A stretch of DNA of 64,000 bases. Origin: Raphanus sativus. Taxonomy: Eukaryota; Streptophyta; Magnoliopsida; Brassicales; Brassicaceae. The number at the start of each line of letters is the position of its first letter. Position 1 is the stretch's first letter. Where the stretch lies: the NCBI RefSeq assembly GCF_000801105.2, contig NC_079514.1, forward strand, positions 15,168,293 to 15,232,292, written 5' to 3'. A program made the position numbers and the translations under genes. Shown one piece after another: positions 35,534-47,350 of this stretch. The notes beneath the pieces are model-generated. The model was not told where the DNA came from. It ran no database searches and saw only the letters and a program-made list of their open reading frames with translations.

Positions 35534-36156
35534 TGTTGATGTAAAATGTCAACCCTGAAGTAGTCGCTGACGTAGTTGCTGAAGGAGACGTCTTATTGAG
35601 TGATGAAGACCATGTAGAGTCGAGATGCTGAGCTGGAGTCAACAGACTTGGAGAGCAAGAGAGTATCTTGGAGATATGGAAAAAGAAATAAACTTGAGAA
35701 ACAAGTTTATGACTTAAAAAGAAGAAGAATAAGTGCATTCCAAGAAAAGGAAAGTTGCACTTATTGTTATGGAAGATGTCCATATTCATGTTGTCTTGGA
35801 AACTAGGTTTTGGAAACGTGGAGAATGATATAAAATAGCTATGGAGTCGTCTGTATGAAGATAGAGACACAGAGGCTGAGTTTATAGAGAGAGAGAGAAG
35901 CTCTTGGAAGTGTTCCGAGTTGTGCTGAAGCAGTGGCTGAAGTACTTGACGGAGGAGATATATAAGCGGTGTAGCTTAGGAATCTTTCAGTAGCGTGTGT
36001 TATGGTGTTAACACTAGACGTGTAAAAGCTGAATTAAGCAGATCTTGTAATAGATTGTTTAAAGAAGATTCTAATAAAGCATACTGGTTGCTTGTTTTGT
36101 TGTGTCTCTCGGTTTACTTTCTTCAGTACTATTGGGGTGTTCCTTTTGTTTCAACA
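35534..36156 (+). repeat. 3' LTR of the gag-only element
   Basis: 623 bp, a near-copy of the 5' LTR, including a 2-bp longer gaga run. Followed by the target duplication caaga. Confidence 0.95.
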
Positions 36157-36161
36157 CAAGA

Positions 36162-36732
36162 TATCCTACACGTCAAAGTTTTTTATTAAGCTACAATGCA
36201 ATGTTTCAAGTAAATACTCTTAAATATTTGTTTCAAAAATCAATCGTCGAAAAACTTATATAATCTTTTAGCAAAAAAAGGAAAAAAAAAGTATATATAT
36301 AAGTTTGGAGTATATAGAACTGGATCTGTTCATAATCATTTAGATGTAAAAACTTGAAGAGTAAACATTTTTTTTGAGAATTTTTTTTTTGAAAACGGAA
36401 AATAAGTTTGTGCTATACAAAATAAGTTAACAGTTGCCATTGTTATTAAAACTAAAATCAATGTCATTGTTGAGAGTTGGAGTTGCGTGTAAGTAACTCA
36501 AACGAAATAACATATTTGGTAGAGATATAGACAGCTAGCATATTGTTATAATATCGGGACTGTTTGAGTATGTATTTCTTTGTGGTTGTGAATCTGTCGT
36601 AATTTCAAATTGCCACATCATCTCTTCTGAACTTATCCAGCAATATCTCAACTCAAGTTCCCCAACCCTCGAGACAATTTTGATTTAAAAAAAAACAACC
36701 GAGGAATGAATAATCATCTGTGCATGATTATT
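36162..36732. other. Spacer between two LTR elements
   Basis: AT-rich, no gene. It separates the two LTR insertions, which are independent because each has its own target duplication. Confidence 0.6.
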
Positions 36733-36737
36733 TCAAA

Positions 36738-37333
36738 TGTTGCGCTCTGATACCACTTGTTGCGGAATTCGTGGTTCTTCTGATACCACTTGTAGAGTCA
36801 ATCGTAACTCTAACAAGACTTCCTTGGGGATTCGTAGTATCCCCTGGTCCCTTTGATCTTTCCCATTGATTCAATCCTTGTTCATGACACAAGAGTTTTT
36901 AACCCAGTTCGCGGCCGCAGCACACTACATCTGGGGTGGATCCAGGATCCACAACATCCACTATGAAGTATCGGAAAACACCTCCGATGTGGTTTACAAG
37001 ATCATAACTCTCTCTGTTCCTGGGTATGCAAACCCTAGAGAGTATAAAGAGATAATACAAGAGTACATGGCTAAGAGCTAAGCCTAGAACAACAAATCAT
37101 CTCTAGCTTACTCTATCTCTCTAAGAGACGCCATGGAAGCTTCCTCTGGATGCTTGAGGCTGCTGCCTCCCAGAAGCTTGGCTTAGAGATCTCTGTCGTA
37201 ATCTCTCCTTCTTTGTATTGTCAGCACTTAACCTAATGGGCTTTATCGATTAGGCCCATAGGTTGTCCATGCGTAACTTGTGCAACTCGGCCCAGCCGAT
37301 GAACAAGTCCGATGGGCTTGACCAAACCTCACA
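36738..37333 (-). repeat. 3' LTR of the LARD element
   Basis: 596 bp. On the + strand it begins TGTTGCGCTCTGATACCACT and ends AACCTCACA. It contains three copies of a ctgataccactt motif (reverse complement of the primer-binding site) near its + strand start. The 71-codon ORF inside is an accident of the LTR. Confidence 0.95.
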
Positions 37334-40300
37334 AATCTCCACCTGTTTGGTCCAAGTCCATAACCCTTCCTTTGTGCTCGACACCTCTTGAAACTTGAGC
37401 AAATCTGCTCATCCTCTGCATCTCCATGTCTTCTCTTATCTCTTCTCACTTCTCTCAGCTCCACCTTGAGCTTAGCTTGAAGTCCTCTCATGATCTTCTT
37501 GAAACCTGCATAAGCTTACACTTATACACCACAACTGCTGTAGATTAAACACTTAAATCCACTTAGCTCCATCAATGAAAAATAGACATCATGCTTGATG
37601 AAGGGTATGTGACAATCCCATTGTCATTCTGAATTTCCATCACCTTCATCCATTGTCTTGAGTTGTTAACCCAGCTGCTACACTCCAAGTGTCAAGCTCA
37701 ACTCCTCATTGAAGTCGTGTTACTTCATATCTTACTCCTCGTGAACTTATCAACAACAAAGCCTTGCTGTCAAAACCACGAACTTGTTCAAGTCTTGAAC
37801 ATAAACCTGAACATCTTTCTGCAAGTTGATTTTCTCCTTGGCCATTCGATTCCACTCATGTGCACTGAGCCTTGAACCAAAATTACCTGAATTATGTGAA
37901 GCTACCTTCGAACCATATATGCTTCAAACCTGAAACAACCTCTGATTCTCTACTTGATTAAAACACTCCAGCCTTGAACACGTTTTGTACCGCTGTTACT
38001 CTGAACAGGACCCGCCACCCAACCATCACTGCTGGACAGACTTTCGACACAACCTTGGTTCAACTTTCATGTTGTTAACATAAATTGCTACCACATAATC
38101 CTCATTGAATCAACCGCAAACCCTTGAAGTCACTAATGCTCCATATCTCTGAAACAGTCTTTGACTTACCCTTGATGTCTTGAACAGACTGTACTTGAGC
38201 ATCACTTTGTACCGCTGCACAAGCAGGACACGCCGCCTAACATCACCTGATTAGGAAGACTTTCAACACAAACATCTTTGCTCCACCATCTGATCAACCT
38301 GTTCTGCAACTACAGAACCCCCACTAACAGATTTAGACCCCACTGTTAGTTAAATGAACTGAGCTTCATACCATCTTCACCATGATACGCCTTGGCTCTC
38401 CTCACTAGCTGCATGTGATATCTTATCTAGAATCCCTGATATCCCTCTTGTACTCAGCTGTGAGTTCCTTTCCTCAATATCCTTCTTGTACTGAGATGTC
38501 TCCAATGCCGAAACCTGTGCATCACCATCAACGACTTGAACACGCCTGCTAGTCATTGAACCAGCCATTAGCCAATGGACTTCCTTGAGGAAACTTCCTC
38601 TCTTCTATGATGCAACCATATATCCAGAACTACACTTGTTCTGTTCCCTTAAATGCAATCGGCTTTTCCTTGCATTTAGACTTTCATGAAGCTTCTTTCA
38701 GTACCATGACTTGAGCTTAAGATGAACCTACTTGTGGAGAACAAGTCTTTCTCTTCCTGAGATGGACAAATTGTAAGTACTTCCCTGCAATCCCTGCAAA
38801 CTGTAAGACACTTCCCTGCAATCCCTGCAATGTCTTCTAACAGTTTCTTACTTTGCTTCATCTCTCCATTCTTCATCTTCACTGCTCAATATTTCAGTAT
38901 CTCTTGATACTTACTTCCCTTTAGTTTAACCAAGCACTTCACCACGTTTCCTCTTGCATCATACTCGGCTCAGATTTCGTGGTCCTCTGTATCAACCTCA
39001 CTGCAGTGTATTCCTGATACATATGCCGATTCACTTGTCTCGCCTACAAGTTCCCTTATGTAAGACTCCTCTTACAAATCTTCTGATGATGCGCCTTGTA
39101 CTTGTTAACTGATCCTGACACTCCTGGCCTTGACATTCTGAACATATCCACAAGCCCCTTATCATGGATATAACCTTTCCCCTTCAGCTCTTACTCCCTT
39201 GAGCTGACAAAGTTGCTAACCCGAAACTTCTACCTTTCAGCTGAACCAATCAAGACATCTTCTAAACCAGTGACTCACTCCACCTGGAATCAGATTATAT
39301 ATACCCCTGATGCATCAATCCTTATATAATCTCAGTGGCTCCACCTGAATCAAATAACCCTTTAGAAGTACCATGTCTATGTAACTAAGTTTCTGCAACT
39401 GTTCAATATTTTTGTCGGCCTTTGAACATATCTCTCATCATCCATGCCTGTGATGCTCCTGAGATACTCCCTTTACAGCTTCTGTCGTGTCAAACTCGAA
39501 CCCATGATGAGTTTCTCAAGCTGTAACTATACTCGAACCCTGACTTGTTCAAGCACGAAGTTCCGACCTGGTCAAGTCTGCAAATTTCTCCTTTTTGCCT
39601 TTGAGCTTCAATTCTTATCCGAGAGCTCCACCTTGACCACTGTGGTCGTGACACCAAAACCGGCGTCCTTTACTTCTCCTCTGAGTCTATTCATCTGGAA
39701 TTGCCGACTCAGACATCCATGACGATTCCTCTAAGGTATAACTCACACATGCTTCTCCTAGCTATGGTAGCGACTTTCTGCTTCTTGAACAAGTGTTGAT
39801 GACTGTTGTCTTATACCCTTTATCCTCAGGATTACAACCTGTCGTAACAACCTGTTCAACCCGATTCCGCCTGCGCATTTTCCTCTGCCTTTGACCAGAA
39901 TCTTCAAGCTAAGTCTAACCTTGAATCACCTTTTTATCTTTAGGTTTTCCCCGTCACTCACACGACCTCACTAAAGCTTCTGCATGTTGTTACCACAAAT
40001 AGCCATTTGCTCCAACATACCCTTGTGTAGGCTTTTACACACTTATCCCATACTCTAGTTTCTTCTTCGTGGAGGTACAACCTATTCATGTCACACTGAC
40101 TTGGTGACTTCTCTGGCTTTCTTTTACCAACCAGAAAACCTTTCCTCTCATGCACCCACGAGCCTGACTTGTACTGACCCAAAACAGAATCACCTCTGTT
40201 TCGTCACATTGTTGTCACACGACAACCAACCTGTGCAGCTGCAAGATCCGTTGATCATCTTTCGCAAAGATAACCTGCATTCCTTGTGATCCCTGAATAC

Positions 40301-42127
40301 TTTCAGTCTCTGTGAGATTGACGACCTTTGATTCCTTCTCTTTAAGCCTAGCTTTGACTTAAGATGAGTCTGTATGCCCTTTGAGATATCATCCATCCCA
40401 AACGACTCAAATCAATCTCCAACACTCTGATCACGAACACGCCAACCTGTGCAGCTGTTATGCTGCAGCTTGTGCGAGTCTTCCCTTTCTTGCAAACAAC
40501 CGCTGCATCCCTTGCAAGTCTCTCATCATGATTTCATAGACCTGAAACCATCACGTGCATTAAGATCTTCCACTGTGAACCTTTCTTCCTCTGTCTCTGA
40601 CGTTGTCTTTGTCTACCACATACAAACGCCATCTGCTTCTTCTCTGATGCTCCCTATCCTTTAGCATCATCATTGGTTCGTCACCCCCCGAAATAATCAT
40701 GTGATTGTGACTACAAATCTACTGATTCTTCTTCTCCAGAATTTCTAGCTGATGTCGATGCTAACTTGAAGCTCTTGCAGAACCTGAATCGCCACTGCCT
40801 CACACCAGAAGCCCTTTGACTCAAAATCCTCAACCAACCTCAACAGCCTGTAGACACTAACTCCTTATCCTGAGAATTTCTTTGTAACAATCTGATTGAA
40901 CACCTTTCCTTGAACATCTCTCTGAACCGCTGCTGTTGCCAACAGAACCCGCCGCTTAGCTCAACCTGCTAAGAAGACTTTCGACGCAAAGAATCTCTGC
41001 TCAACCTCTGCTCAAACAAATCATTACCTCTGCAACCGTGAAACCTTGTAGACCCATTTGTTTCCCCTCATATGTCTGAGAAGCCAAAACAAACTACTAC
41101 TGAATCCCATGCAGAAAACCCCGAAACACACTTGTTTCCATCCTGAATCAATCTCGATTTGACACTGCCACCTGTTCAGCCGAACTCTGCCTTAAACAAG
41201 TAACTCCTCGTTCTTGCAGATCCATCCCAGCAGAAAACTATGTGTTATGCCAAACACATATCTGCTTAGAAAACCACACTGCATTCCCTCTGAAAATAGC
41301 AGCCTTGTAGTATCTTGTTCTCTGAACCTCTACCCAACTGTAGACTCTCATGATCACACATAGACGAACCCGCATGAGTCGATCTCTTTCAAACCTTTCT
41401 GCAACACCCTTCACGCTGACTAAAGAATACCATCTGAACAGCCATGAAACACTCATATCTTTCAAGGTTCTAAGGCGTCCCCTAGTTCCAAGAATTCCAT
41501 GAGATACCGAGCTGAAATAACCCCATAGATTAACACACCACCTGCGACTGATATACCATGTAGAGATAACCCAAGAACACCGTGAAATCCCTCACTGAAT
41601 CTTCAGATAATCCCATACAAAACACCAGTGCGAAAACCCCTTGTGCTCCACTATGCTCTCAACTCCAATAACTTGCAGAATATGAAGAAATCCGAAACTC
41701 CAATGCATATAGTCACACACGCCTTGTGACTGTCACACACTCCTTGTGACTGCAGATCGAAGACAGCTCTGAAACCTCTGTTTCTTATGCTAACAGCCTG
41801 CCACCATATCCACTTGTGAGTAACCTGAAACCCTTCTCACATAGTAGCAGATTCTTGCACCCTTGGAGAACTGTAGAGAAGCCCTGATTTCATAAACTCG
41901 AAATCATCTCAACCGATTCAACTGACTTGTGAATCCTTCCTCCGTAAACTTGTGCAACTGTAGCGAAGAACGTCGAACAGTTTTCCTTCTTCCTCTTGTA
42001 AACCGACAAATCTCTTTGACCTGATCTGATCTCGGTGTATTACTCTGATTAGGGTAACACCACGTGACCACCAGCTTCATATGTCTCTCCTCCTCGAGAC
42101 GTGGACTCCAGGAATCAATGAGCCTAT
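37334..42127 (-). other. Non-coding interior of the LARD element
   Basis: 4.8 kb of moderately GC-rich sequence with many short ORFs and none recognisable. It contains at least three copies of a block of about 65 bp (accgctg..., aggacccgccgcc-like, gaagactttcgacacaa) near 37,990, 38,210 and 40,925. A short tandem repeat lies at 38,770-38,835 (cttccctgcaatccctgcaa). Confidence 0.75.
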
Positions 42128-42139
42128 GCTCTGATACCA
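42128..42139 (-). other. Primer-binding site of the LARD element
   Basis: Minus-strand TGGTATCAGAGC, two bases inside the 5' LTR (42,142-42,737). Identical to the site of the gag-only element, so both use initiator-Met tRNA. Confidence 0.92.
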
Positions 42140-42141
42140 CT

Positions 42142-42737
42142 TGTTGCGCTCTGATACCACTTGTTGCGGAATTCGTGGTTCTTCTGATACCACTTGTAGA
42201 GTCAATCGTAACTCTAACAAGACTTCCTTGGGGATTCGTAGTATCCCCTGGTCCCTTTGATCTTTCCCATTGATTCAATCCTTGTTCATGACACAAGAGT
42301 TTTTAACCCAGTTCGCGGCCGCAGCACACTACATCTGGGGTGGATCCAGGATCCACAACATCCACTATGAAGTATCGGAAAACACCTCCGATGTGGTTTA
42401 CAAGATCATAACTCTCTCTGTTCCTGGGTATGCAAACCCTAGAGAGTATAAAGAGATAATACAAGAGTACATGGCTAAGAGCTAAGCCTAGAACAACAAA
42501 TCATCTCTAGCTTACTCTATCTCTCTAAGAGACGCCATGGAAGCTCCCTCTGGATGCTTGAGGCTGCTGCCTCCCAGAAGCTTGGCTTAGAGATCTCTGT
42601 CGTGATCTCTCCTTCTTTGTATTGTCAGCACTTAACCTAATGGGCTTTATCGATTAGGCCCATAGGTTGTCCATGCGTAACTTGTGCAACTCGGCCCAGC
42701 CGATGAACAAGTCCGATGGGCTTGACCAAACCTCACA
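42142..42737 (-). repeat. 5' LTR of the LARD element
   Basis: 596 bp, identical to the partner LTR except for about two substitutions (one near 42,547, one near 42,605). Its 3' end on the minus strand carries extra primer-binding-site copies directly before the true site. Confidence 0.95.
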
Positions 42738-42742
42738 TCAAA

Positions 42743-44054
42743 ATATAATAAATGAAAAAAATTAGTTAGAATGAAAAATCATATAAATCACGAAAGTTGT
42801 TCATCTTATCCAGTACCGTGTAGCTCGTGCGGACCAAAGAAACCGGGCCCGTTATATGTGTCCTAAGAGTCAAAACATCAAATCCTCAAAGTTCGAATAT
42901 GCACCTTTTAATTTTTCTTTTGGCGGGTACGAATTGAATGTATATGTTGACAACCTATATTATTTTATTTTTTTGAAGAAAGGCTTCAATACCTATATTG
43001 TTTCCCCCGCGATGCTTAACGTTGATTTTATGTCTTCGTGAATCGTGGTTAGTTGAAAGTGCCTTCTTAAAAAGAGAAAAAAAAACTGGGGGCAACACCT
43101 GTGATTGACAATGGGTCCATCCAGCCTAACAAACGGAAAACGAAAATTTAAAGATACTTTTCTCTTTACAGGAACAGTTCATATAATTGTAGACAAGTGT
43201 ACAAAAACTTAACGAACTGCATAAACAACACATCGATTTTCAACTTGAGTTTAAAAATTGCAAAACACCTATTGCATTTATGTAACTTTTATAATTTGAT
43301 GTATAAAATATTTATTTACTTAAGCAAGTGTTGATGGTCTAATAATAGTACACATATCAGTTTTTATGTTTGAAGTTAAAATTTATTTTTCTACAAGATG
43401 TTATTATTAAAATCAAAATTTCTAAAATTAACTCCGACTTGAATGAAGTTTTAAATTCTATGGATTCTTAAATATATTTATTTTCTTTTATTTTTGCTTG
43501 TTTAGTTCTTACCCATCTATACATGTTCTATATTTGACAACATTTATATTTCTGATGTTACCTCTTTATGATCCTATGCAGAAACAATAATCAGTATGTA
43601 AATAGATAATTCTTGTTTACAAAGAAAGACAAAATTTAACAAAGTTGTCATTCTTAATGATATGTTAAAAGGTTGAAAGAAAAAATATTATCAGTAGTGA
43701 TTAAGAAAGGCACTACAATGTGTTTTAAGAATTGTGGCAAATTCAGTGACGGACACTGTAAGCCACCATAGATTATAATTAACCATAATGAAACCATTTT
43801 AGGGCATCATTATTGCTGAGACTATTTTGAATTCTTAAAACAAAAAAAAACAAAGGACGCAGGAAAGAAGCAAAGAAGAAGCAGGAAGGACCAGCAAAGA
43901 CGTTACTTAATTAAAAACTTTTCTCTTTTGTTTGTTCCTATGGTTTACATATTAGTTAAAAAGTTGAAGGCCTATTAGTTCACAAGACAAGCTATTTTCT
44001 TTTCAAAATACAAGCTATTTTGTCTGTCTCACATATATTCAGGGATTTCAATTA
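42743..44054. other. AT-rich intergenic DNA
   Basis: No gene or clear transposon end. A 61-codon ORF at 42,856 is not convincing. Confidence 0.45.
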
Positions 44055-45627
44055 TCAATACTATTAAAACAGGAGAACTTTTTATCGACTATGTTTTAGA
44101 CTATCAAAAAAGTTACAGTCCAACTAATATATTTGACTTATCTTATCCTAAATAATAATTATCGCAAATCTAACTACCTCTTTATTATTTTGACAACAAT
44201 TTCATGGTTAAATAATTAACTAATCTTATGAAATTAATATCAACGTGCACTTCTATAATGATTTCTACAAAATCATTGTCTTCCATATAATACATTCATA
44301 GTTTTTGAATCCATCCAAATGTCTGTGACCTTTTATGAGTTGATTCTATGAAATAGATATCGACGTCCACTTCTTACAAGTAGATAAAATCATTGTCTTC
44401 CATATAATTCATTCGTATAATATTTCTCATATATATAACATATATAACATACTTAGTGTAATTATATATAACATAATTAATCATATTAATCATATTAATG
44501 GTCCAACCATTACATTTATTTAATTTCTTAATATTTCTCTTATAACCAACTTAATTATTATTAAATATATACTATACCTAACCAATTATTTTAATATTTT
44601 CAAAACAAGATCTTTAAAAATATATTCTTAAGTATCTTTTACTAAGATTACATCTTCATAATATCTTTTAATATATTTTATTTAAAATGTAAATACACAT
44701 TCTTTTTAATATTTACTTTTAAATCATAAAAGTCATAATTAATGACTAACTGTAGTTAAAAACGATTTTTAATTCATTTCTTATTCATATACTAAGAAAT
44801 AAAATTCTATAGTATTTATATATATAATTTATATTCATAATTAAATTCCCACATCAAGTAATAAATATAAAGTAACTTAATCCATCTATTAACTATTTTC
44901 TAAATTATAAAATAACATAATAAAATAAATGCATGAGTTTTACAACATATTTCAACTTATTAAAACAAATATTAAAGTACGATATATAGAATAATAAATA
45001 ATTTCATAAGTTAATATATATATGTATATATTAAATATTTTTAAATTTTTAATTTATTTACAAGTACAAGGCGGATTAAATGACAATAGTTAATTTTTTT
45101 AATAATGCTAACCAAAAATTATAATAATAAAATAAATTTTACCAGTATAAAAGATTACAACAAAATTGCGGGTTTAATAGAATTTTAAATAGAATGTAAC
45201 TAGATTACATATAAAGTCATCGATGTTATCGGTTTAGCTGCGGGTCCGGACCGGGTTATAGAATATTAAATCTAACACTTCATATGTAAAATTTAAAAGT
45301 ATGTACGCAATCAAAATTGCGGATTTAATAGAACTTCTAAATATAGTTTAACCAGACTACATATAGAGTCATAGATGTTATCAGTTTAACTGCGGATCCG
45401 GACCGGGTTACAAAACACTTCATGTGTAACATTTAAAAGTATGTACGCAATCAAAAAAAATATCACTCGAAAACAATCCCGCCTTTTTAAAGACGGATCA
45501 AAATCATCAAATGCAAACTTTTAAGATTGATAATAATCTTAAACATTTAACAAACGCAAAAGATCAATTCATAGGATGATGAAAAAAAAATCTTGCCCGC
45601 CTTTTAAAAGGGCGGGTCAAACTCTAG
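44055..45627 (+). mobile_element. Non-autonomous Helitron, 1.57 kb
   Basis: Clean ends: A|TCAATACTATTAAAACAGG at the 5' side and gggcgggtcaaactCTAG|T at the 3' side. A hairpin of cccgcc and ggcggg arms precedes the end by about 10 bases. It is inserted between A and T, as Helitrons are. No Rep/helicase is encoded. It contains a tandem repeat of about 155 bp (units at about 45,165 and 45,318, with ggatccggaccgggtta-like cores). Confidence 0.85.
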
Positions 45628-45750
45628 TTATTCTTAATTACTGTGTCTACTAAATTTATTTAAAACTAAAAAAGCCACGGTGAGACAAGCTCAACATTTT
45701 ACTTCTTTTTTGAGAAACTCAATATTTTACTTCTTCCGTTTCAATAAAAA

Positions 45751-46446
45751 CTAGATTTTGACCCGCCCTTAAAAAGGGCGGGTATATTTTTTGTTGGAAA
45801 AATTATTTATGTAATAAAAACTATGATTTTTGATAAATTATATATTTTAAAATTTTATGACTTATTTTGTTATTTTAAATATGACTAAATATTTGAAGAC
45901 TCTAGATAATTCTAATCCGTAATATGATTTTATTTATTGAACCCGAAGTTCAACTTATTTTACACTGATTTTTTTTAATTTAAATAAAATATTTTATATC
46001 TTCCACCCTCTCTGTATTGAAAAATTTATTTGTGCATTTAAAAATATTTTCTTTAATTTTATTAAATTTAGTTTATGTGATTTAGTTTTTATTTTCAATG
46101 AAACTATTTTTAAAAAGTTGAGATAATTTAGACCCGTATTATGATTTTGTTGATTTAATCATCTGTTATTTCAACTTGATTTTATTTTGAGGTTTCATTT
46201 ATTAAATTCTTTCAAATAATTAATAACGTGAAAGATTTTTTAGAAAAATATGGCGTAAATATTTAAGAAACAAAAATTTTTAAAATGGTAAGAAATGAAA
46301 TATTAAATACTATTTAATATAATTGGAAAATAATAACTTTTTATTGGTTGCAAATACTGACGGCAAAAAAGTACATACAATATTTGTAATTAATTGGAAA
46401 AGTTAGGACCATATTTATAAGAAGTATTATGCTTTAATAGTATAGA
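45751..46446 (-). mobile_element. Non-autonomous Helitron, minus strand
   Basis: On the minus strand it begins A|TCTATACTATTAAAGC (46,446) and ends with the hairpin cccgccctttttaagggcggg, then tcaaaatCTAG|T (45,751). It is 696 bp, non-coding and in opposite orientation to the Helitron 120 bases to its left. Its 5' part is included in a tandem duplication. Confidence 0.8.
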
Positions 46447-47350
46447 TGCTCATGCCTAACTGATTTTATAAATTGATAAAAAGATTGTTTATTTTGTAAA
46501 ATAATTATATTAAATGAAAAATTAAGTGACAATAAATGTAACACATTTCTATTTTTATTTAAGTTATTATTTTATTCATAAAAACATGGCTTTGAATAAT
46601 TTTTTTGATTACGTTATTTTCCACCGGTTGAAACTAAAATAATTTTATTTATTGAACCCGAAGTTAAACTTATTTTACACTGATTTTTTTAATTTAAATA
46701 AAATATTTTATATCTTCAACACTCTCTGTATCGAAAAAATTATTTGTGCGTTTTAAAACATTTTCTATAATTTTATTAAATTTAGTTTATGTATTTTAGT
46801 TATTATTACAAATTTAACTATTTTTTAAGAAGTTGAGATAATCTAGACCCGTATTATGATTTTGTTGATTTGATCATTTGTTATTTCAACTTGATTTTAT
46901 TTTAAAGTTTTATTTAATAAATGCTTTCAAATAATTAATAACGTGAAAGATTTTTGGAAAGCTATGGCGTAAATATTTAAGAAACATTTTTTTTAAAAAA
47001 TGGTAAGAACTGAATTATTAGATACTCTTTAATGTAATTGCAAAATAATGACTTTTTATTGGTTGCAAATACTGCAGACGAAAAGGTACATACAATATTG
47101 GTAATTAATTGGAAAAGTCAGGACCATATTCATAAGAAGTATTATGCTTTAATAGTATAGATGTTCATGCCTAACTGATTTTATAAACTTATAAAAGACT
47201 GTTTATTTAGTAAAATAATTATATTAAATGAAAAATTAAGTGACAATAAATGTAACATAGTTTTATTTTTTTATTTAAGTTATTATTTTATTCATAAAAC
47301 ATGGCTTTGAATAATGTTTTTGATTACGTTATTTTCCACCGTTGAAACTA
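45935..47350. repeat. Tandem duplication of about 705 bp covering a Helitron 5' end
   Basis: 45,935-46,640 and 46,643-47,350 align along their length with roughly 90% identity by eye. Shared landmarks are gaacccgaagtt, cccgtattatgattttgttg, ggcgtaaatatttaag and tttaatagtatagatg. Each unit holds the Helitron 5' end plus about 190 bases of flank, so there are two 5' ends (46,446 and 47,161) but one 3' end. Confidence 0.85.

Larger units (their letters stand above)
32098..36156 (+). mobile_element. Gag-only Copia-type LTR retrotransposon (TR-GAG-like)
   Basis: A complete 4.06-kb insertion. LTRs are at 32,098-32,716 and 35,534-36,156 (both TGTTGATG...CAACA), the primer-binding site TGGTATCAGAGC (initiator-Met tRNA) is at 32,719, and a polypurine tract (aaaagagggagat) sits directly before the 3' LTR. 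The 5-bp target duplication caaga lies at 32,093-32,097 and 36,157-36,161. The interior encodes only a gag-like protein; protease, integrase, reverse transcriptase and RNase H are missing. It must therefore have moved with enzymes from another element. About 17 substitutions between the LTRs (counted by eye) suggest a moderately recent insertion. Confidence 0.95.
36738..42737 (-). mobile_element. 6.0-kb non-coding LTR retrotransposon (LARD), minus strand
   Basis: The LTRs (36,738-37,333 and 42,142-42,737, 596 bp each) differ at only about two positions. The 5-bp duplication tcaaa flanks both sides (36,733-36,737; 42,738-42,742). The element is read on the minus strand: the LTR then starts TGTGAGG and ends CAACA, the primer-binding site TGGTATCAGAGC lies just inside the right-hand LTR (42,128-42,139), and the polypurine tract (aggtggagatt) lies inside the left-hand LTR. 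The 4.8-kb interior has no ORF above about 115 codons and no retroviral domain. This is a large retrotransposon derivative that depends on partner proteins, and it is very young. Confidence 0.95.

Noticed and set aside
32157..35870. Minus-strand ORFs at 32,157 and 35,445 as genes
   Set aside because: They are antisense reads of the two LTRs of the gag-only element.
36866..42485. Two identical 71-codon ORFs (36,866 and 42,270) as a duplicated gene
   Set aside because: They are identical because they lie in the two LTRs of one element, and they match no protein family.
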